From Pleurostoma richardsiae (taxonomy: Eukaryota; Ascomycota; Sordariomycetes; Calosphaeriales; Pleurostomataceae), in assembly GCA_030052745.1 (NCBI GenBank), contig JANBVO010000032.1, positions 310,001 to 374,000 on the forward strand: a stretch of 64,000 nucleotides of DNA, in the 5' to 3' direction. A program made the translations under genes and the position numbers. The notes under the pieces are model-generated. The model had not been told where the DNA came from, searched no databases, and saw only the letters and a list, made by a program, of their open reading frames with translations. Shown here in pieces: positions 1-10,873 of the stretch. The stretch's first letter is position 1; every line of letters starts with the position of its first letter.

Positions 1-2688
1 ACCGCCGACTCCATGCGTCTCGTGGTACCATGCCACGGTTTTACTTCTCAGTTCAATGGCGACGCTGATAGAGACCCGAGGCTCCAAAGGATCCGTCCGA
101 TATCAGGGGGAAGGAAGGTGGTCCCACCAGAAGCCCGTCCGGATATTCCAAGGTCTCAAAGGATCTATGGAGCAGAGGATACTGACTTTAGTGATCACAG
201 CCCGCTGCGCCTACAAAGAGACAATTGACTGTTTTGAAATCTGCGCAACTTGGCAATCTCAAATTCAGTTCGGTGCACAGGCCCGAGCCCTGGAAGACGC
301 TGCTGTCACGAACCTCGAAATGATAGGAAGACGTACGTCATAAAAGACAACAATCGGGGCCATTCTCACGGCGATTCGGCTGGGAAACGATATCCGGTGC
401 TCCGGCTCAAGCTGCATGTGTAAACAAACAGGTATGGACAGCATACCGGGATATACTGTTGGCGTCGCGGTCCCCTGCTGGTGGGTTGGGGGTTGTGGAG
501 GGCGGCATATGGCGGTGAAGCATCAGCCTGCCAGGGTGCCAGGATGCCCGTCCTTTTCGGCCAGCATTCGGAGACAAACGCCAAGGGTCGACCCAGATAT
601 CAGATCATTCCCACGGTCAAGACCAGATGCGCATTTTCTACCTCGATGAGCGACGAAGAAGCCGTCAAAGCCGGCACTGGTCGCGTCGTACAGGCGGAGT
701 AGACGCGATATACCCTGCCGTCAGTTTCGAACAATTATGGTGACACAGAAGTCGAGCGACTCTTTGCATGACAACGACGGCTTATACTGCATGGCGTCGT
801 GCTGGGGTCCATTGCATTGGTCCATTAGACGCCGCAGGATTGAATTTCTAGACTCGGGCTTGACATCTTGGCTAGCATTGGGAGGACGTCCTGCATATTC
901 TTCCAAAGGGATCCTTCAACTGTGACAGCAGCCTGCGTTGCAGAGCCATGTGCGACATGCAGGAGCTTGTGTGGCCGGTATCCCACACACTAGGAAGGAC
1001 TGCTGCTTGGGTACCCAACTATCCTGACTGCATGACCGTTGTAACTGCAGCGCCGCCGGACTCGCCTCGACCAGGTGAAGGCAGAGAGAGTGGGAGGAGA
1101 CATTCCGCTACACCGGCCACCCCAGCAAAATGCTAATTTTGTTTTGTCAGGAGGAAAGGAGAACGTAAAGACCGGCGCGCCTCTTCCCGTGGGTGTTCGG
1201 ATTTGCGGTCCAGTAGGCTCCTACCGCGATCTGGCGGTGTAGAGTTCTCTCTATCTCTGGAGTCCTGGATGCCCCAGCACTGCCGAATCCCAGAACGGAG
1301 CAACACCCTCTGACTCCTCCAACTCTTGACTTCTATTTCGAGGCACACACGCCCATGGCCCCTGGTATTACTATTTCCCCACTCCTCGTCTGACGTTGCG
1401 AGGTCCTCTTAGCCCCCAATCAGCAGTCAGTTTCTGTCACCCGATGCAGTGCAGGCCATCTTGAAACACAGGTTCTATCTCACTGCAGCCTTCGTGGAGT
1501 TGGTACCGCGCTGCACCGCTGCAGGTGCAAAGGGTGATCGGCCTCTCCCGCCTGTCGCCCAATGTTACAGCGCCAGCGCCCCTTCGGGAGTGCCAGCATT
1601 GGCAAGCGTCGCTCACAAGGAGGACCTTGCTGCTATTTGCGGACAGCGTGATGACGGCACACAGCACCGCCCCTCGCCTCACAGGTTATTCCGTCCCCTC
1701 TTCTGCGGAGACTGTCGTCGTGGCACGACAGGTGCAAGTAAGCTGTGCGTCATGGGCGGGAGAGTTCGGGAGATAAGGCAAGGGACAGGACAAATCTGAT
1801 AGGTGGGAGGAGGGAACAGGCGGGCGGAGAAGATCACGGGGGAGAACGGTGTGCTGTTTCACAAGGTGATAGAGGCCACTTCTTCGCTGCGATACTGACA
1901 ATCGGAGGGACATCTGGGGATCAGCTTCGTGCTCCTCTTTCACTTCGGTATTATGCCGGCTGTTTATCGGCAACGGCAACTACTTATCTGTGCATCGACG
2001 ACTGCCGAAGACCTGAGTGTCCCGAGGTGAGCCTTCCGGCATCGTGCGACAATTTGCAGCGTCTCGAGAGCACCAGCCCGTCTCATATTGGGCCTGTGGT
2101 CGGCCTGGTACATGCGCTGGGAGAGGGAGTACAGACCGTGACTCCAGCCTTATGCTCGACTGATGTCATGTACGTACGTGCTACTGTCTCGCTCATTGTC
2201 CCTGCTGGAAGCGGCAGAAGCGGCACGCGAAGGCCGATTCTCAGTTTCCTATGAAGTGAGGCGAGGACCTTCATCGCCGGTAAATAACCCATCAGGAGAG
2301 TTGCTGAGCCGGCAAGTCTACTTGTTAGCTGTCGGGTATCTAGCGAAAAGAGAATTATTACCCTTGGCAGCTACGGATGGTTCACTCTCAGCCCCCTTGG
2401 GTGTGAGCACATAGGGCTAGAGACGGTCTGCCAAACCAGTCCGCGCCGTATGGTTCCTGACAGACATGTATCTTGTCGGAGTCCAGGAAGCTCTTTGTGG
2501 CGCCTCGCTCTGCGTGGAGTCTCGGCTGCTGGGGTCACTGAGCATGTCCTTTAGTTGTGTGTCACATTAGCACGCGGTGTCATGTCTGAAGTATAAGTTC
2601 AGAAGGTCAATTGGAATGGTGTTGCTAGGAGTCTCATCGAGGAGAGCAGTAGAGAAGTGCAGTCTAGTAGGAGGTGATAGAGGTAGAA
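1..2688. other. Unassigned stretch, no gene recognised
   Basis: Open frames here are short (the longest is about 170 codons at 1745-2254 and lacks any recognisable motif), overlap on both strands and do not link through plausible introns. The base composition looks mixed rather than AT-rich, so it does not look like a RIP-mutated repeat. It is probably intergenic sequence, or 3' or 5' flanks of a gene lying to the left of the window. Confidence 0.5.
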
Positions 2689-3246
2689 TCATGCAGTGGA
2701 AACACTCACATCATGAGAAGAACCATCGTCGGTCATCGACTCGGCCGTCGTCTCCGATCCTGTAAGCCCACCTGCATCCTTCTGTTCCTCGGCGGCCACC
2801 GGCTCGTTCCCCCTTGAGGGCTCCGGCTCTTGCTCTTCTATACTGCGTTCCTGCTCCTGGCCCTCATCTCCAACCATATCAGCGGCATCCACGCCCAGCA
2901 GGGCTTCCTGGACCGCCTCCTGGGCCACCAGCAGCTCCTCCTCCTCCTCATCTCCAGTCTCCGCAGTCGGTCCTCCCGCCCGCAGCACCTTGTCCATGTC
3001 CCCGCGCAGGTTATCCAGGCACGCATGCAGGCGCGAGAAGACGTCCGCCATCCTGGAGGCCTTCGCGTCGCAGCGCCGGCACGCGCCCTCCACCTTGACC
3101 GTGTGGAACACGACCGACCCCATGGTCGTGCAACCCGTGTTGATCTCCCCGGTCTGGAAGGCCCGCTCGATGTAGCAGGGGCGGGCGAGGGGTCCCCATC
3201 CGTAGTGGAAGCAGGAGGAGAAGATGACGCGCTTGTGGATGCACAT
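2689..3246 (-). CDS. Small Cys-rich hypothetical protein (MC- start)
   Basis: I do not recognise a named family. The frame gives 185 residues starting Met-Cys-Ile-His. The first 60 residues are rich in Cys, His and aromatic residues (SSCFHYGWG, RPCYIERAF, NTGCTT and a CRRC pair near residue 57), which looks like a small metal-binding or disulphide module common in short fungal proteins. The last 90 residues are acidic and low complexity (a run of Glu, then EEQEPEPS). The ATG at 3246 was chosen because the Cys-rich part starts there and a splice-like tag precedes it. At the 3' end the reading frame enters GTGAGT at about 2707-2702, a good donor, so the real protein may splice into a further exon and the last six residues may be wrong. 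It may be a conserved fungal protein of unknown function, nuclear or cytosolic, since no signal peptide is visible. Confidence 0.6.
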   Translation of the reverse strand: MCIHKRVIFSSCFHYGWGPLARPCYIERAFQTGEINTGCTTMGSVVFHTVKVEGACRRCDAKASRMADVFSRLHACLDNLRGDMDKVLRAGGPTAETGDEEEEELLVAQEAVQEALLGVDAADMVGDEGQEQERSIEEQEPEPSRGNEPVAAEEQKDAGGLTGSETTAESMTDDGSSHDVSVSTA

Positions 3247-3714
3247 TGCCTGCGCTGGGGGATATTCCTTCGGGGAAGACTATGAGTGCGTAGAGGAGGA
3301 TGTTGAGTTTGCTCGATTGGGAAAGAATGGTGATAGAAGAATGGAAGAGAGCGTGAAGAAGGAGACTTCACTGGAGCATCCCGATCCTCAACCCCGAAGC
3401 CATCTTATACCGTCTGCGGTGCTGTTCAAGCGGTCGAGAGGAACACCAGATCATGCTGCGCAGCTCTTTGTGTGGGTGAAGCAATACCATTGTTATTGCA
3501 GGTTATGAGCCGCCCTAGGTGGTTGTTCGTCTTTGTCGTAGGGTGACCTTGACGTGCATCCCCCACAAAGATCATGCCGCAGCGACTCTGTCGTTGCCCG
3601 CCAGCTGCTCTCGGGATATGCGTATCTGACCTGATCGATCGACCACATTATAGTCGTAGTGAGAGTCGTATCTAACCTTGAGCGTCATCGTATCCATAAA
3701 GCTCCAAGGCGCTG
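3247..3714. other. Intergenic, two genes on the - strand
   Basis: This separates the 3' end of the HAD phosphatase from the start of the small Cys-rich gene. It should hold the promoter of the latter. I see no further coding signal. Confidence 0.5.
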
Positions 3715-4635
3715 TCATTCTTCCCGATCCAGTAGTCCGCCATCTAGAACCTCCTGGAAGTTCCTCGCCCAGAACAAAGAGCCGTTTCCTGCTCCCTTGG
3801 AGGAAGAAATGTGAGGAACATCGTAGCCCACCCTCCTCAGTGCCTTGAGCAACTTCCCCTCCTCGTCATCCGCGATGACGACGCCGTGACCAACAACGAG
3901 GCACTCGAGATCCGTCGCCGAGTCGCCGAAGTAGACCGCGCCACTGGGATCCGCACCATTCTCGGCCATGATGGCTCTCATGGCGCGTAGCTTGTCCTCC
4001 GACGTCGCTAGCAGGGCGGGATCCGCGCCGCCCTCCTCCTCCGGCTCGGCCTCGTTCCCTCGCTCCCGGTGGAGCTCCTCTGGTCCTACAATGCGCCCCT
4101 CCGGCGTGATCTCGTTAGCTACGACCGCGACCTCATCGGCGGGCCCAACACCCGCGGCGGCCATCACCCCGCGAATCCAGGCTGCCGACCAGTTGACCGA
4201 CACGACGGCGACCCTGCCCTCCCTCTGCCGCACCGCCTGCACGAAGGCCGCGAAGCTCTCGCGGACGCGCACGTCGCCGCGCCCAACTGCCTCCTCCCCC
4301 GCGGAGAAGAGAAGGCTCGCGTTCATGCCGGCGAAGAGCCTCGCGGCCTCGACGCGCCGGACGGAGCGGTGCTCGACAGGTCGCAGGGCGCGGAGGTAGG
4401 CGACTTCCTGGGCAAGGGTGGTCCGCTCGGCCTCTGGGGGCTGGCGGCCGCGTACATTGGCATCGAAGTCCTCAGCGTACGCCTTCAGGATGCCGGCCCA
4501 TGCGGCCGCCAGATGGTCGCCTTCGCCGGCATGTTGCTGCGTCTGCCGCCTGTGGGCAATAGCGAAGTCGGCGAGGTTGCCGATTGTGTCCCGGGCGGTT
4601 ATGGTGCCGTCGAAATCGAGGATGACGCTCATCAT
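3715..4635 (-). CDS. HAD-superfamily phosphatase (phosphoserine-phosphatase-like)
   Basis: A single-exon gene of about 306 residues. Haloacid dehalogenase motifs occur in order. Motif I is DFDGTIT at residues 7-13, with the nucleophile and acid-base Asp pair. Motif II is VVSVNWS near residue 146, supplying the Ser/Thr-type contact. A Lys in SEDKLRA near 217 fits motif III. Motif IV is YFGDSATDLE near 238, supplying Mg-binding Asp residues. The arrangement, with a cap after motif I, matches the fungal phosphoserine-phosphatase/MtnX-like group of predicted small-molecule phosphatases. The substrate cannot be read from sequence. The start at the Met-Met pair (4635/4632) puts motif I at the N-terminus as in the family. 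An in-frame ATG at 4695 would add 20 residues without homology and could be a weak targeting extension. A 26-residue acidic stretch (EAEPEEEGGAD) interrupts the region before motif III. Confidence 0.85.
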   Translation of the reverse strand: MMSVILDFDGTITARDTIGNLADFAIAHRRQTQQHAGEGDHLAAAWAGILKAYAEDFDANVRGRQPPEAERTTLAQEVAYLRALRPVEHRSVRRVEAARLFAGMNASLLFSAGEEAVGRGDVRVRESFAAFVQAVRQREGRVAVVSVNWSAAWIRGVMAAAGVGPADEVAVVANEITPEGRIVGPEELHRERGNEAEPEEEGGADPALLATSEDKLRAMRAIMAENGADPSGAVYFGDSATDLECLVVGHGVVIADDEEGKLLKALRRVGYDVPHISSSKGAGNGSLFWARNFQEVLDGGLLDREE

Positions 4636-5063
4636 TGGCAGGATAGAAGCAGAGCGCGCCGCGATTGTGGGTCTGAGAGCCGAGCAGAATGGCATTATAC
4701 TCTCCTTTCGGCGAAGGTTGTGAGCGAGTGAAGGAGGATTAGACTGTGTCTGGGCCTGAGTGGGATTTTACACTAGACACTCCACAGTCCCAACTTGATA
4801 AAGGGCATCACCTAGAGCATCGGAGAAAGCAAACGTAGATCTATCTTCTGATAAACAGCACCGAGTCCTTCCTAGCGTTGTTGCAGTTCCCATTCCTTTC
4901 GGGGATTGCACAGGGTATCTAACATGTATCCTCTGGAAGGCCCTTCGTGAATGCAGTGTAGCAATGCCAGACCATCGTCCCAAACGCCTCAATCCAAAGC
5001 CAGCCTGCCGCCAATCCCGACTGCGACGGAATAGTCTACTAATCTTACAGAGGCTCATATCGC
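4636..5063. other. Intergenic between HAD phosphatase and TFIIF beta
   Basis: Both flanking genes are on the minus strand, so this is the 3' flank of TFIIF beta and the promoter of the phosphatase. A short minus-strand frame at 4768-5067 shows no family resemblance. Confidence 0.5.
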
Positions 5064-6344
5064 TCACTGCGTGGGCTGGACATCTTCCATCTTGAGCACG
5101 TCCTCGTACTCTTCACCCTCGTCTGAGTCGAGGTCTGCGTTAACCTCCGGAGCCAGCTCCGCCTCCGTTCCAGTAGCCTGTCCCTGGTGCTCCGGTTTCA
5201 GAGACCAGTGATTGGCAAACGTGCCGCTCTTGTGCAAGTTCGCCACCTTCTCGACCGTCTCTCGAAGATAGAGCTCGGGTTGGGGGATCCTCGCCCGGAG
5301 GGCTTTCAAAGACCAGTACTTGTACTCTCGGAAGCACTGGAAGATCTTGTCGAACAGCTCATTCTCGGGCATGCGGGCCGTCTTCTGGTCCATCCTCTTC
5401 GCCTTCTCCGTCTTCGCGGCACCACGCTGTAGACGGTTAGGTATCTTGTAGGGAAGAACAGAAGCACAGGATAACTTACAACAAGGTTGGCAGTGACAGT
5501 GGTGTTTATGCTCATGCCGTTGTTGATGACGGTCTTGCTGAGCTCTTCACGAGTCATAATCCCGACCTTACGCTTCGGCTTCGACAGCTCGTAAGCTCGG
5601 AGATTGAAGATGTACTGCGTCTCTTCATTGTCGATTGGGTTAACGCCAATCTCGTGTGCGATGCGCCCAGATATGGCAGTCTTCTCTGTGGGGAAGTCAG
5701 GATCCTAGACGTGGTGGGAAATAGAATAAAAGAAGTGATGGCGTACTGGGAATGACCTTCCGGAAGAACTCCTGCTTGCCTCGCTTTCCAAATCGCTGGT
5801 TCTGCGCAGGCTTCTCAACCTTGGACCGCAGAAGATGCGCCGGAATGCCAGCTGCAGCGGCGTCCTGCCGAGCCTTGTTCTTGGTCTTGTAACCGGCCAG
5901 GTCACCCTCGGTAAACACAAAAGTATTCTTGACGTCTTGATCCACTATGTTGAGGTCGTACTCCTTGGGCATTTGCTGGTGCTTCGCCATATCGGCTAGC
6001 AAGAGCTTCATCTCTCGCTAGATAGCGGTTAGCTAGCGACTCCGGGTAGTCATCACTACCTGCTAAGCAGTACTTACCTTGCCTCTAGCAGGGTCTTCGA
6101 TGAGCCGGATCTTTCCTATCTCAATCGGAGAGTCATCATCGATGGTAGACCAGGCTTCCCAAACGTAATTGGGCACCTTGGCCAGATACATCTGATGCGC
6201 CGGGTTCTTAGTGCCATCTGGCAGCACGGCATCGTAGAACTCGAGATCGAGATCGCCGGTATCCTCGAAGGCATCATCGTCGGCAGGCAGGGGCGAGGAG
6301 CCCTCTGCCTCAGGATCGGGCTTGATCGCGACCGGTTCGCTCAT
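5064..6344 (-). CDS. tfg2: Transcription initiation factor IIF subunit beta (Tfg2/RAP30)
   Basis: Four exons: 6344-6078, 6017-5757, 5704-5480 and 5426-5064, giving about 371 residues. The protein is the small subunit of TFIIF, which binds RNA polymerase II with the alpha subunit and delivers it to the promoter in the nucleus. The N-terminal part has the dimerisation barrel signature (acidic leader, then LAKVPNYVWEAWSTI with conserved Trp residues and EIGKIRL). The middle carries KTAISGRIAHEIGVNP, matching the linker in the yeast protein. The C-terminus is the winged-helix DNA-binding domain (NELFDKIFQCFREYKYWSL, then RIPQPELYLRETVEKVA), followed by an acidic tail. Introns 1 and 3 have good GTAAGT donors. 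Intron 2 needs a weak donor (GTCATT at 5756) to keep frame, so that exon edge is uncertain. It is divergent from the CCCH gene. Confidence 0.93.
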
Positions 6345-7022
6345 CTTCGCGCGGATGATTTGTAGAGATGAAGGAGCGAGAAAGGGAGTCGCCGTGGGCG
6401 CCCTTTGTTGCGGTGTCGATCGGAGGAGGGAGGGTTGAAAGAGAAAGGCGAAGGAGATGCTTGACGGGAGTGAAGAAGATGGAGGTACGGAGATACCTTT
6501 GGCAAACAACCTCTCTGGGGCGCACTAAGCACAGACCACCGCGGGGCACTAGGTATCTACAGGTAGTTATGATGTTGTACACTCCACCGTCCAAGATCTG
6601 CTGATACCAGGGCAGGTCTTTTACTGCGCCATGACGGGAGTTCCTCTCCATTACTCTGCCTAAATTAGGTATCTACCAAAAATCTCAAGTGACAGTAAGT
6701 ATCGAGCCGGTCTCTGGTGACTCATAAATACCTTTTCGGACCATCCTGCACCTTCTCAAAAGTCAAGAAACGTCTAGGGTGCATATGCACAGCCGCGCGC
6801 CTACACACACTCTTTTCGTCATTGGCTCGAACGCCGCCACTAGTCTGATTTCCTACCGACTCTCTCGTCTCCAGATTTCTTAATCTCTCTGATTTAAAAT
6901 CATCTCTCATCACCGAACGCAGCACCTCAACACCCTCTCCCCGATCTTCTTCTATTAGCAACCTGATCGACACCTACTCACTGATTTCCATCTTATCCTC
7001 TGACAGGCTTCAGCGGGAAACA
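6345..7022. promoter_or_regulatory. Divergent intergenic region, TFIIF beta / CCCH gene
   Basis: The 678 bp between two divergent start codons must hold both promoters. It includes the TATCTACAGGTAG and TTAGGTATCTACC words near 6552 and 6665, related to the dispersed GGTACCTACC family. The CCCH-side leader from about 6890 is CT-rich. No coding signal was seen. Confidence 0.6.
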
Positions 7023-8645
7023 ATGTCTGCCGAGGATCGCGAACTCCTCGCGCAAATCAGCCAGCTGGCTGGTACGTTTACCAATATTCTGCACCCGCCA
7101 TGACGCTGTATCTAACCGTCTGTAGGACAAATCAACCGTCACAAGAGCCAGCAATCCGGGGTTTCCGCGCCGACTCCCAACCACTATGCAGCTCCATATC
7201 GTACGTCTCGGTCGCAGTCCACCACGAGAACGCTTCGCATTGACAGTGATGAAGCCACCGGCTATCCAGCGCGGGGGGGTTATCGTGGGCGCGGGTCTCA
7301 TTCAGCGCGCGGAGGCTACCGTGTTGCAAAGGTTCCTGCTCACCGCAATAGGTCTCTCGTCCTGAACGGCTCCCTCTCGTCCCATAAATCGGATGCCGAC
7401 GCCGACCCAACCACATCCTACGCATCGAACGCGTCTTGGGTGACGAAGAGCGACCGTCACCTCCAACTGATTAACTCTGCTGTCTACGAGAAGGAAGCCC
7501 AAGCCAGAACGAAGGCTATTGAGCAAACCCGGCTCCAGAAGCAGCGGCACAAGGACCACCAGGAACGCGCAAAGCTGTTCCGTCATCTTAGCGGGATGGG
7601 CGGTGGCGCTCAAGCGGTCCCAGCTGACAATCATGCTGCAGCTAACTACGAAATCATCGTGGATAACATTCCATTCCGTGTGACAAAGAACGGCAGCAAA
7701 CTCGTCAAACTCCCCGGTGGGTCGACGCAACAAGCATTCTCGTCGAGGTCTCACACTTACGTAATCCAAGGAGACCGCAACTCGCCCAAAGCGACCCCGA
7801 AGGTCACGACTATTGGAGGCGTCAAGTTCTATCGAAGCAAGAACGGAAACCTCTACCGCCATGGAATAGTGAAGGCTCAGCGGTATGTGGCTCGGGCCTC
7901 GGACACGCGGTCGCTAACCCCCCTTTCTGCCAGACGATCTGGCGCCATCAGGAAGGTCAACGTACCTTGCCAGAGATTCTCAACCACCGGTATAATCCTA
8001 CCTCATCCTCGGATCCCGCCGTCATTCGCTATGTCTGGATCACGGTATGTATCAAGAGCTCCGTCGATTAACACAACCTTATGTCTAGGAACCTGCGCAA
8101 AAGGCCCTGCCTGCCGATATGTCCACGACCCCGCCAAGGTTGCTGCCTGCAAAGATTTCTTGCAGAAAGGCGAATGCCCCAACGGCGACGAATGCGACCT
8201 CTCGCATGACCTTATCCCTGAGCGTACACCGACGTGTGTACATTACTTGAAGGGCACCTGTTCCAACCCCAACTGCCGTTATACTCACGTCAAGCTGCTC
8301 CCAAGTGCCCCAGTATGCCGGTCTTTTGGACTGTACGGCTACTGCGAGAAGGGTGCTAGCTGCGCAGACCGCCACTCGTACGAGTGCCCCGACTTTAGCA
8401 ACACCGGGACATGTAAGAACAAGCGCTGTAAGCTCCTTCACAGAGAGAGGGCAAGCGTCCTGCGCAAGGCCACTGCGGCGCGCAACGGGGCTGCAGAGGA
8501 CGATGAGGATGACCTCTCCAGTGACGACGACGGAGACTCGGTTAACAGCGACGATGTCGACTCCGATGAGGTCGAGGAGTTCATCGGGGAGGATGACTCC
8601 CTCGCCCTCGACTTCGCGAACCAGAAGGACTTCATCCAGCTGTGA
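7023..8645 (+). CDS. red5: Five-finger CCCH zinc-finger protein (ZC3H3/Red5-like)
   Basis: Four exons: 7023-7071, 7126-7882, 7934-7989 and 8089-8645, giving about 472 residues. The C-terminal half has five CCCH fingers of C-x7/8-C-x4/5-C-x3-H form: CQRFSTTGTC (spanning the last intron), CKDFLQKGEC, CVHYLKGTC, CRSFGLYGYC and CPDFSNTGTC. Before them is the conserved YRSKNGNLYRHG segment typical of this family. Five consecutive fingers in this order are characteristic of animal ZC3H3 and fission-yeast Red5, nuclear proteins in poly(A) RNA export and exosome-linked RNA surveillance (MTREC/NURS complex). That role is by family, not seen directly. The N-terminus has a short helix, then an Arg/Gly/Ser stretch with RGGYRGRG. 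The C-terminal 60 residues are a strongly acidic Ser/Asp/Glu tail. The start ATG opens a tiny exon with a GTACGT donor that keeps frame. Confidence 0.88.
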
Positions 8646-9166
8646 TGATAGCCGCGCCTTCTTCTGACTACACCTATTCCCCCCCTTCTACTACTCGTAA
8701 CTTTTTTTTTCATTCCGCAAGCCGGTTCCTCGCGACTCGATATCCCAGCGTTGGCCTTCATGCTACCTGCTATCTCATGAACTGGATGAGCATGGAATGG
8801 CATTTTCTTCAGGCCTTGATAGGACCTAGATATTGGGTCGATGATTGGTTGTCAGGACGTAGATGAGAGATACCCTAGAATAGAGGAAGAAAAGAAATCG
8901 AAAGAATAGTATGACTATGATGCTTTTGCCGGGTTTGCCAGTCTCGTACATCTCGTGCCTGTTTTGCGCCTTTTGTTCCTGCCCTGCCTAACGCCGACCG
9001 GAAAGACTATATGCGACGAGCACCATCAGTTCCAGCATTCTCCCAGCATCTTGAGGCAACTTGAGATCAAGACAATCATAAAGATTAAGACACCCCGCGC
9101 ATTTACCCCGTCATCACCACATGTCCCCATCAGCAGCACCCAAGACATGGCACTCTCCAGGAGCAC
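8646..9166. other. Convergent intergenic region
   Basis: 3' flanks of the CCCH gene (+) and the questin-oxidase-like gene (-). A T-rich run lies near 8703-8710. Nothing else is recognisable. Confidence 0.5.
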
Positions 9167-10426
9167 CTAGAAAGTCCACCCCTCAAAATCATCCACGAAC
9201 CGCACCGCCGCGGCCAGGTACCGGCTGTGGACGTCGCCCCACGTCATGGCCGCCTGCTTCATCGCCCTGACCGCCTTGACGAAGTGCGCGTCGGTGGCCC
9301 ACCGGCCCTCGAGCGCCTCCCGCTCGACGTGCGACCAGCCCTTGGCGGCCAGGCCCTCCGGGACCCAGTCCGGGTCGATCCTGGGCCGCAGCTGCGCGAC
9401 GTACACGGCCAGCGCTAGCAGCCACCACTGCCGGACCAGGCTGGCGTGGAACCGGGCCGGGACAAAGGGCAGCACCACGCGCACGGCGTGGCTGCTGGTC
9501 AGGAGGTGCACGACGAAGAAGTTGTAGGCGTGCGTCCCCGGCGGCACCGTCGCCACGAGCAGCGCCACGGCGGCCTCCTGCGACGCCTCGAACTGCTTGA
9601 CCGGGTCCGGCAGCAGCGCCCACGCGTTCCAGTACTCGAGCACCAGGTCCTCGTGCTTCTCGAACAGGACGTCGATGTTCGAGAACCCGGGCTCCGAGAA
9701 GAGCCCGTCGAATCGCGCATCTCCACGCACCTTCTCCAGCAGCTCCAGCGGTGTGGCGGCGCCGCTGAGCCCCTCCGGCGGCGGGCGGGTGTACTTGGGG
9801 TCGTCGAGGTACTTGTGCAGGTAGTTGTACTGCGTGGCGGTCAGGGCCAGAGCTTCGATGGCGACCTCGCGGTTGTCCATCTCGAAGGCGTAGCCGAGGT
9901 GGATGAGAGGGTGGCCGAGGCCGGCGACGAGGCAGTTGGCGAGGGGCTCCGGGCCGGAGAAGAGGTACTCGGCGACGACGCGGCGCCAGTCGTAGGCGAA
10001 GCGCATGGCGAGGGCGTCCTCGAAGAAGTCGACGTAGGCGCGCTGGTAGCGGCGGTCGCCGAGGGTGTCGCGCCAGTCGGCCTCGGAGACCTCGGCGGGG
10101 GAGTCGTGCCAGGGCTCGAGCTCGGCGGCCTCGGCATCGTAGATGGCGTGCAGCTGGTGCACTGAGGCGCCGAGAAGGTAGGCGGAGCAGAGGATGTGCG
10201 GCAGGTGGTTGTCGAACTGCAGGTGGTGGTAGATGATGGAGTGGTTGACGTGGTTGGCGCGCAGGAGGTGCTTGAGCGTGCGAGGGCGCCTCTCGGGGGA
10301 GGTTTCGACATTGTGGACCTCGACGCGCGGGAGAATGATAGAGGAGGGCTGCGATGGGTTGGAGGAGGAGGAGGGAGGGGGAACGAGGCGGTTGAGGATG
10401 GGGACGTAGGAGAGCAGGCCGGCCAT
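9167..10426 (-). CDS. Questin oxidase-like protein (AflY/GedK family)
   Basis: An intronless gene of 419 residues. The sequence fits the questin-oxidase-like family (DUF4243), which includes AflY of aflatoxin biosynthesis and GedK of the geodin pathway. Some of these catalyse Baeyer-Villiger-type ring opening of anthraquinones. Supporting segments are NHSIIYHHLQFDNHLPHILC near residue 60, a His-rich core; HPLIHLGYAFEMDNREVAIE in the middle; FFVVHLLTSSHAVRVVLPF; and a C-terminal WGDVHSRYLAAAVRFVDDF. The repeated His/Asp/Glu positions suggest a metal or cofactor site, but no classical flavin or nucleotide motif is visible. The true ATG is 10426. The frame is open a few codons upstream but without ATG. 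It lies alone between housekeeping genes, divergent from the epimerase, with no polyketide synthase or transporter nearby, so its substrate is unknown and may be unrelated to mycotoxins. Confidence 0.85.
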   Translation of the reverse strand: MAGLLSYVPILNRLVPPPSSSSNPSQPSSIILPRVEVHNVETSPERRPRTLKHLLRANHVNHSIIYHHLQFDNHLPHILCSAYLLGASVHQLHAIYDAEAAELEPWHDSPAEVSEADWRDTLGDRRYQRAYVDFFEDALAMRFAYDWRRVVAEYLFSGPEPLANCLVAGLGHPLIHLGYAFEMDNREVAIEALALTATQYNYLHKYLDDPKYTRPPPEGLSGAATPLELLEKVRGDARFDGLFSEPGFSNIDVLFEKHEDLVLEYWNAWALLPDPVKQFEASQEAAVALLVATVPPGTHAYNFFVVHLLTSSHAVRVVLPFVPARFHASLVRQWWLLALAVYVAQLRPRIDPDWVPEGLAAKGWSHVEREALEGRWATDAHFVKAVRAMKQAAMTWGDVHSRYLAAAVRFVDDFEGWTF

Positions 10427-10873
10427 CTTGGATAGCACGTCAGGCCTTTTACATATAAGAGTAAGGTTAGCTTGACGGTTAGCTGATCAGCTTCTGTAGG
10501 GCCGAGGCATAGTCGTGTTCAGTGGAAGAGAAGAGACGAGGTCCCTGGATTGTCTCCTCCTTCGTGATCTCGATCTCGAAGTCCGAGGTTGAGTTGAAGG
10601 TGAAGGTTTGGGAGAAGCTCAATGAATGACGCTTCAGAGCTCCCATTTGTTGGGGACCGTTGAGGCCCCACTTGTGACGTGATGGGCTTGCGGAACATGC
10701 CACGGCCCCGCCCCCACTACACATCACACATCCACTAAGTGGTAGACGGAGCATTCGAGAGCGAAGATCAGAACTCCATCACAAAACATCTCACGACTCT
10801 TTTCGATATTTTCCTCTCTTCAAAGCGCCCTTTACCGCATTGACTTCTTCTTCTTCTCCTTATTCTCCTCACA
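10427..10873. promoter_or_regulatory. Divergent promoter, questin-oxidase-like / epimerase
   Basis: 447 bp between divergent start codons. The epimerase side has a CT-rich leader (TTCTTCTTCTTCTCC near 10845) of the kind common before fungal housekeeping start codons. No coding signal. Confidence 0.6.

Noticed and set aside
8044-8088. Alternative final intron donor GTATGT in the CCCH gene
   Set aside because: Leaves a 44-nt intron and breaks the first CCCH finger, whereas the donor at 7990 restores a conserved C-x8-C-x5-C-x3-H finger in frame.
9189-10311. Many open frames opposite and within the questin-oxidase-like gene
   Set aside because: They arise from GC-rich codon use and are Ser/Arg/Ala-rich; the 9167-10426 frame carries the family signature.
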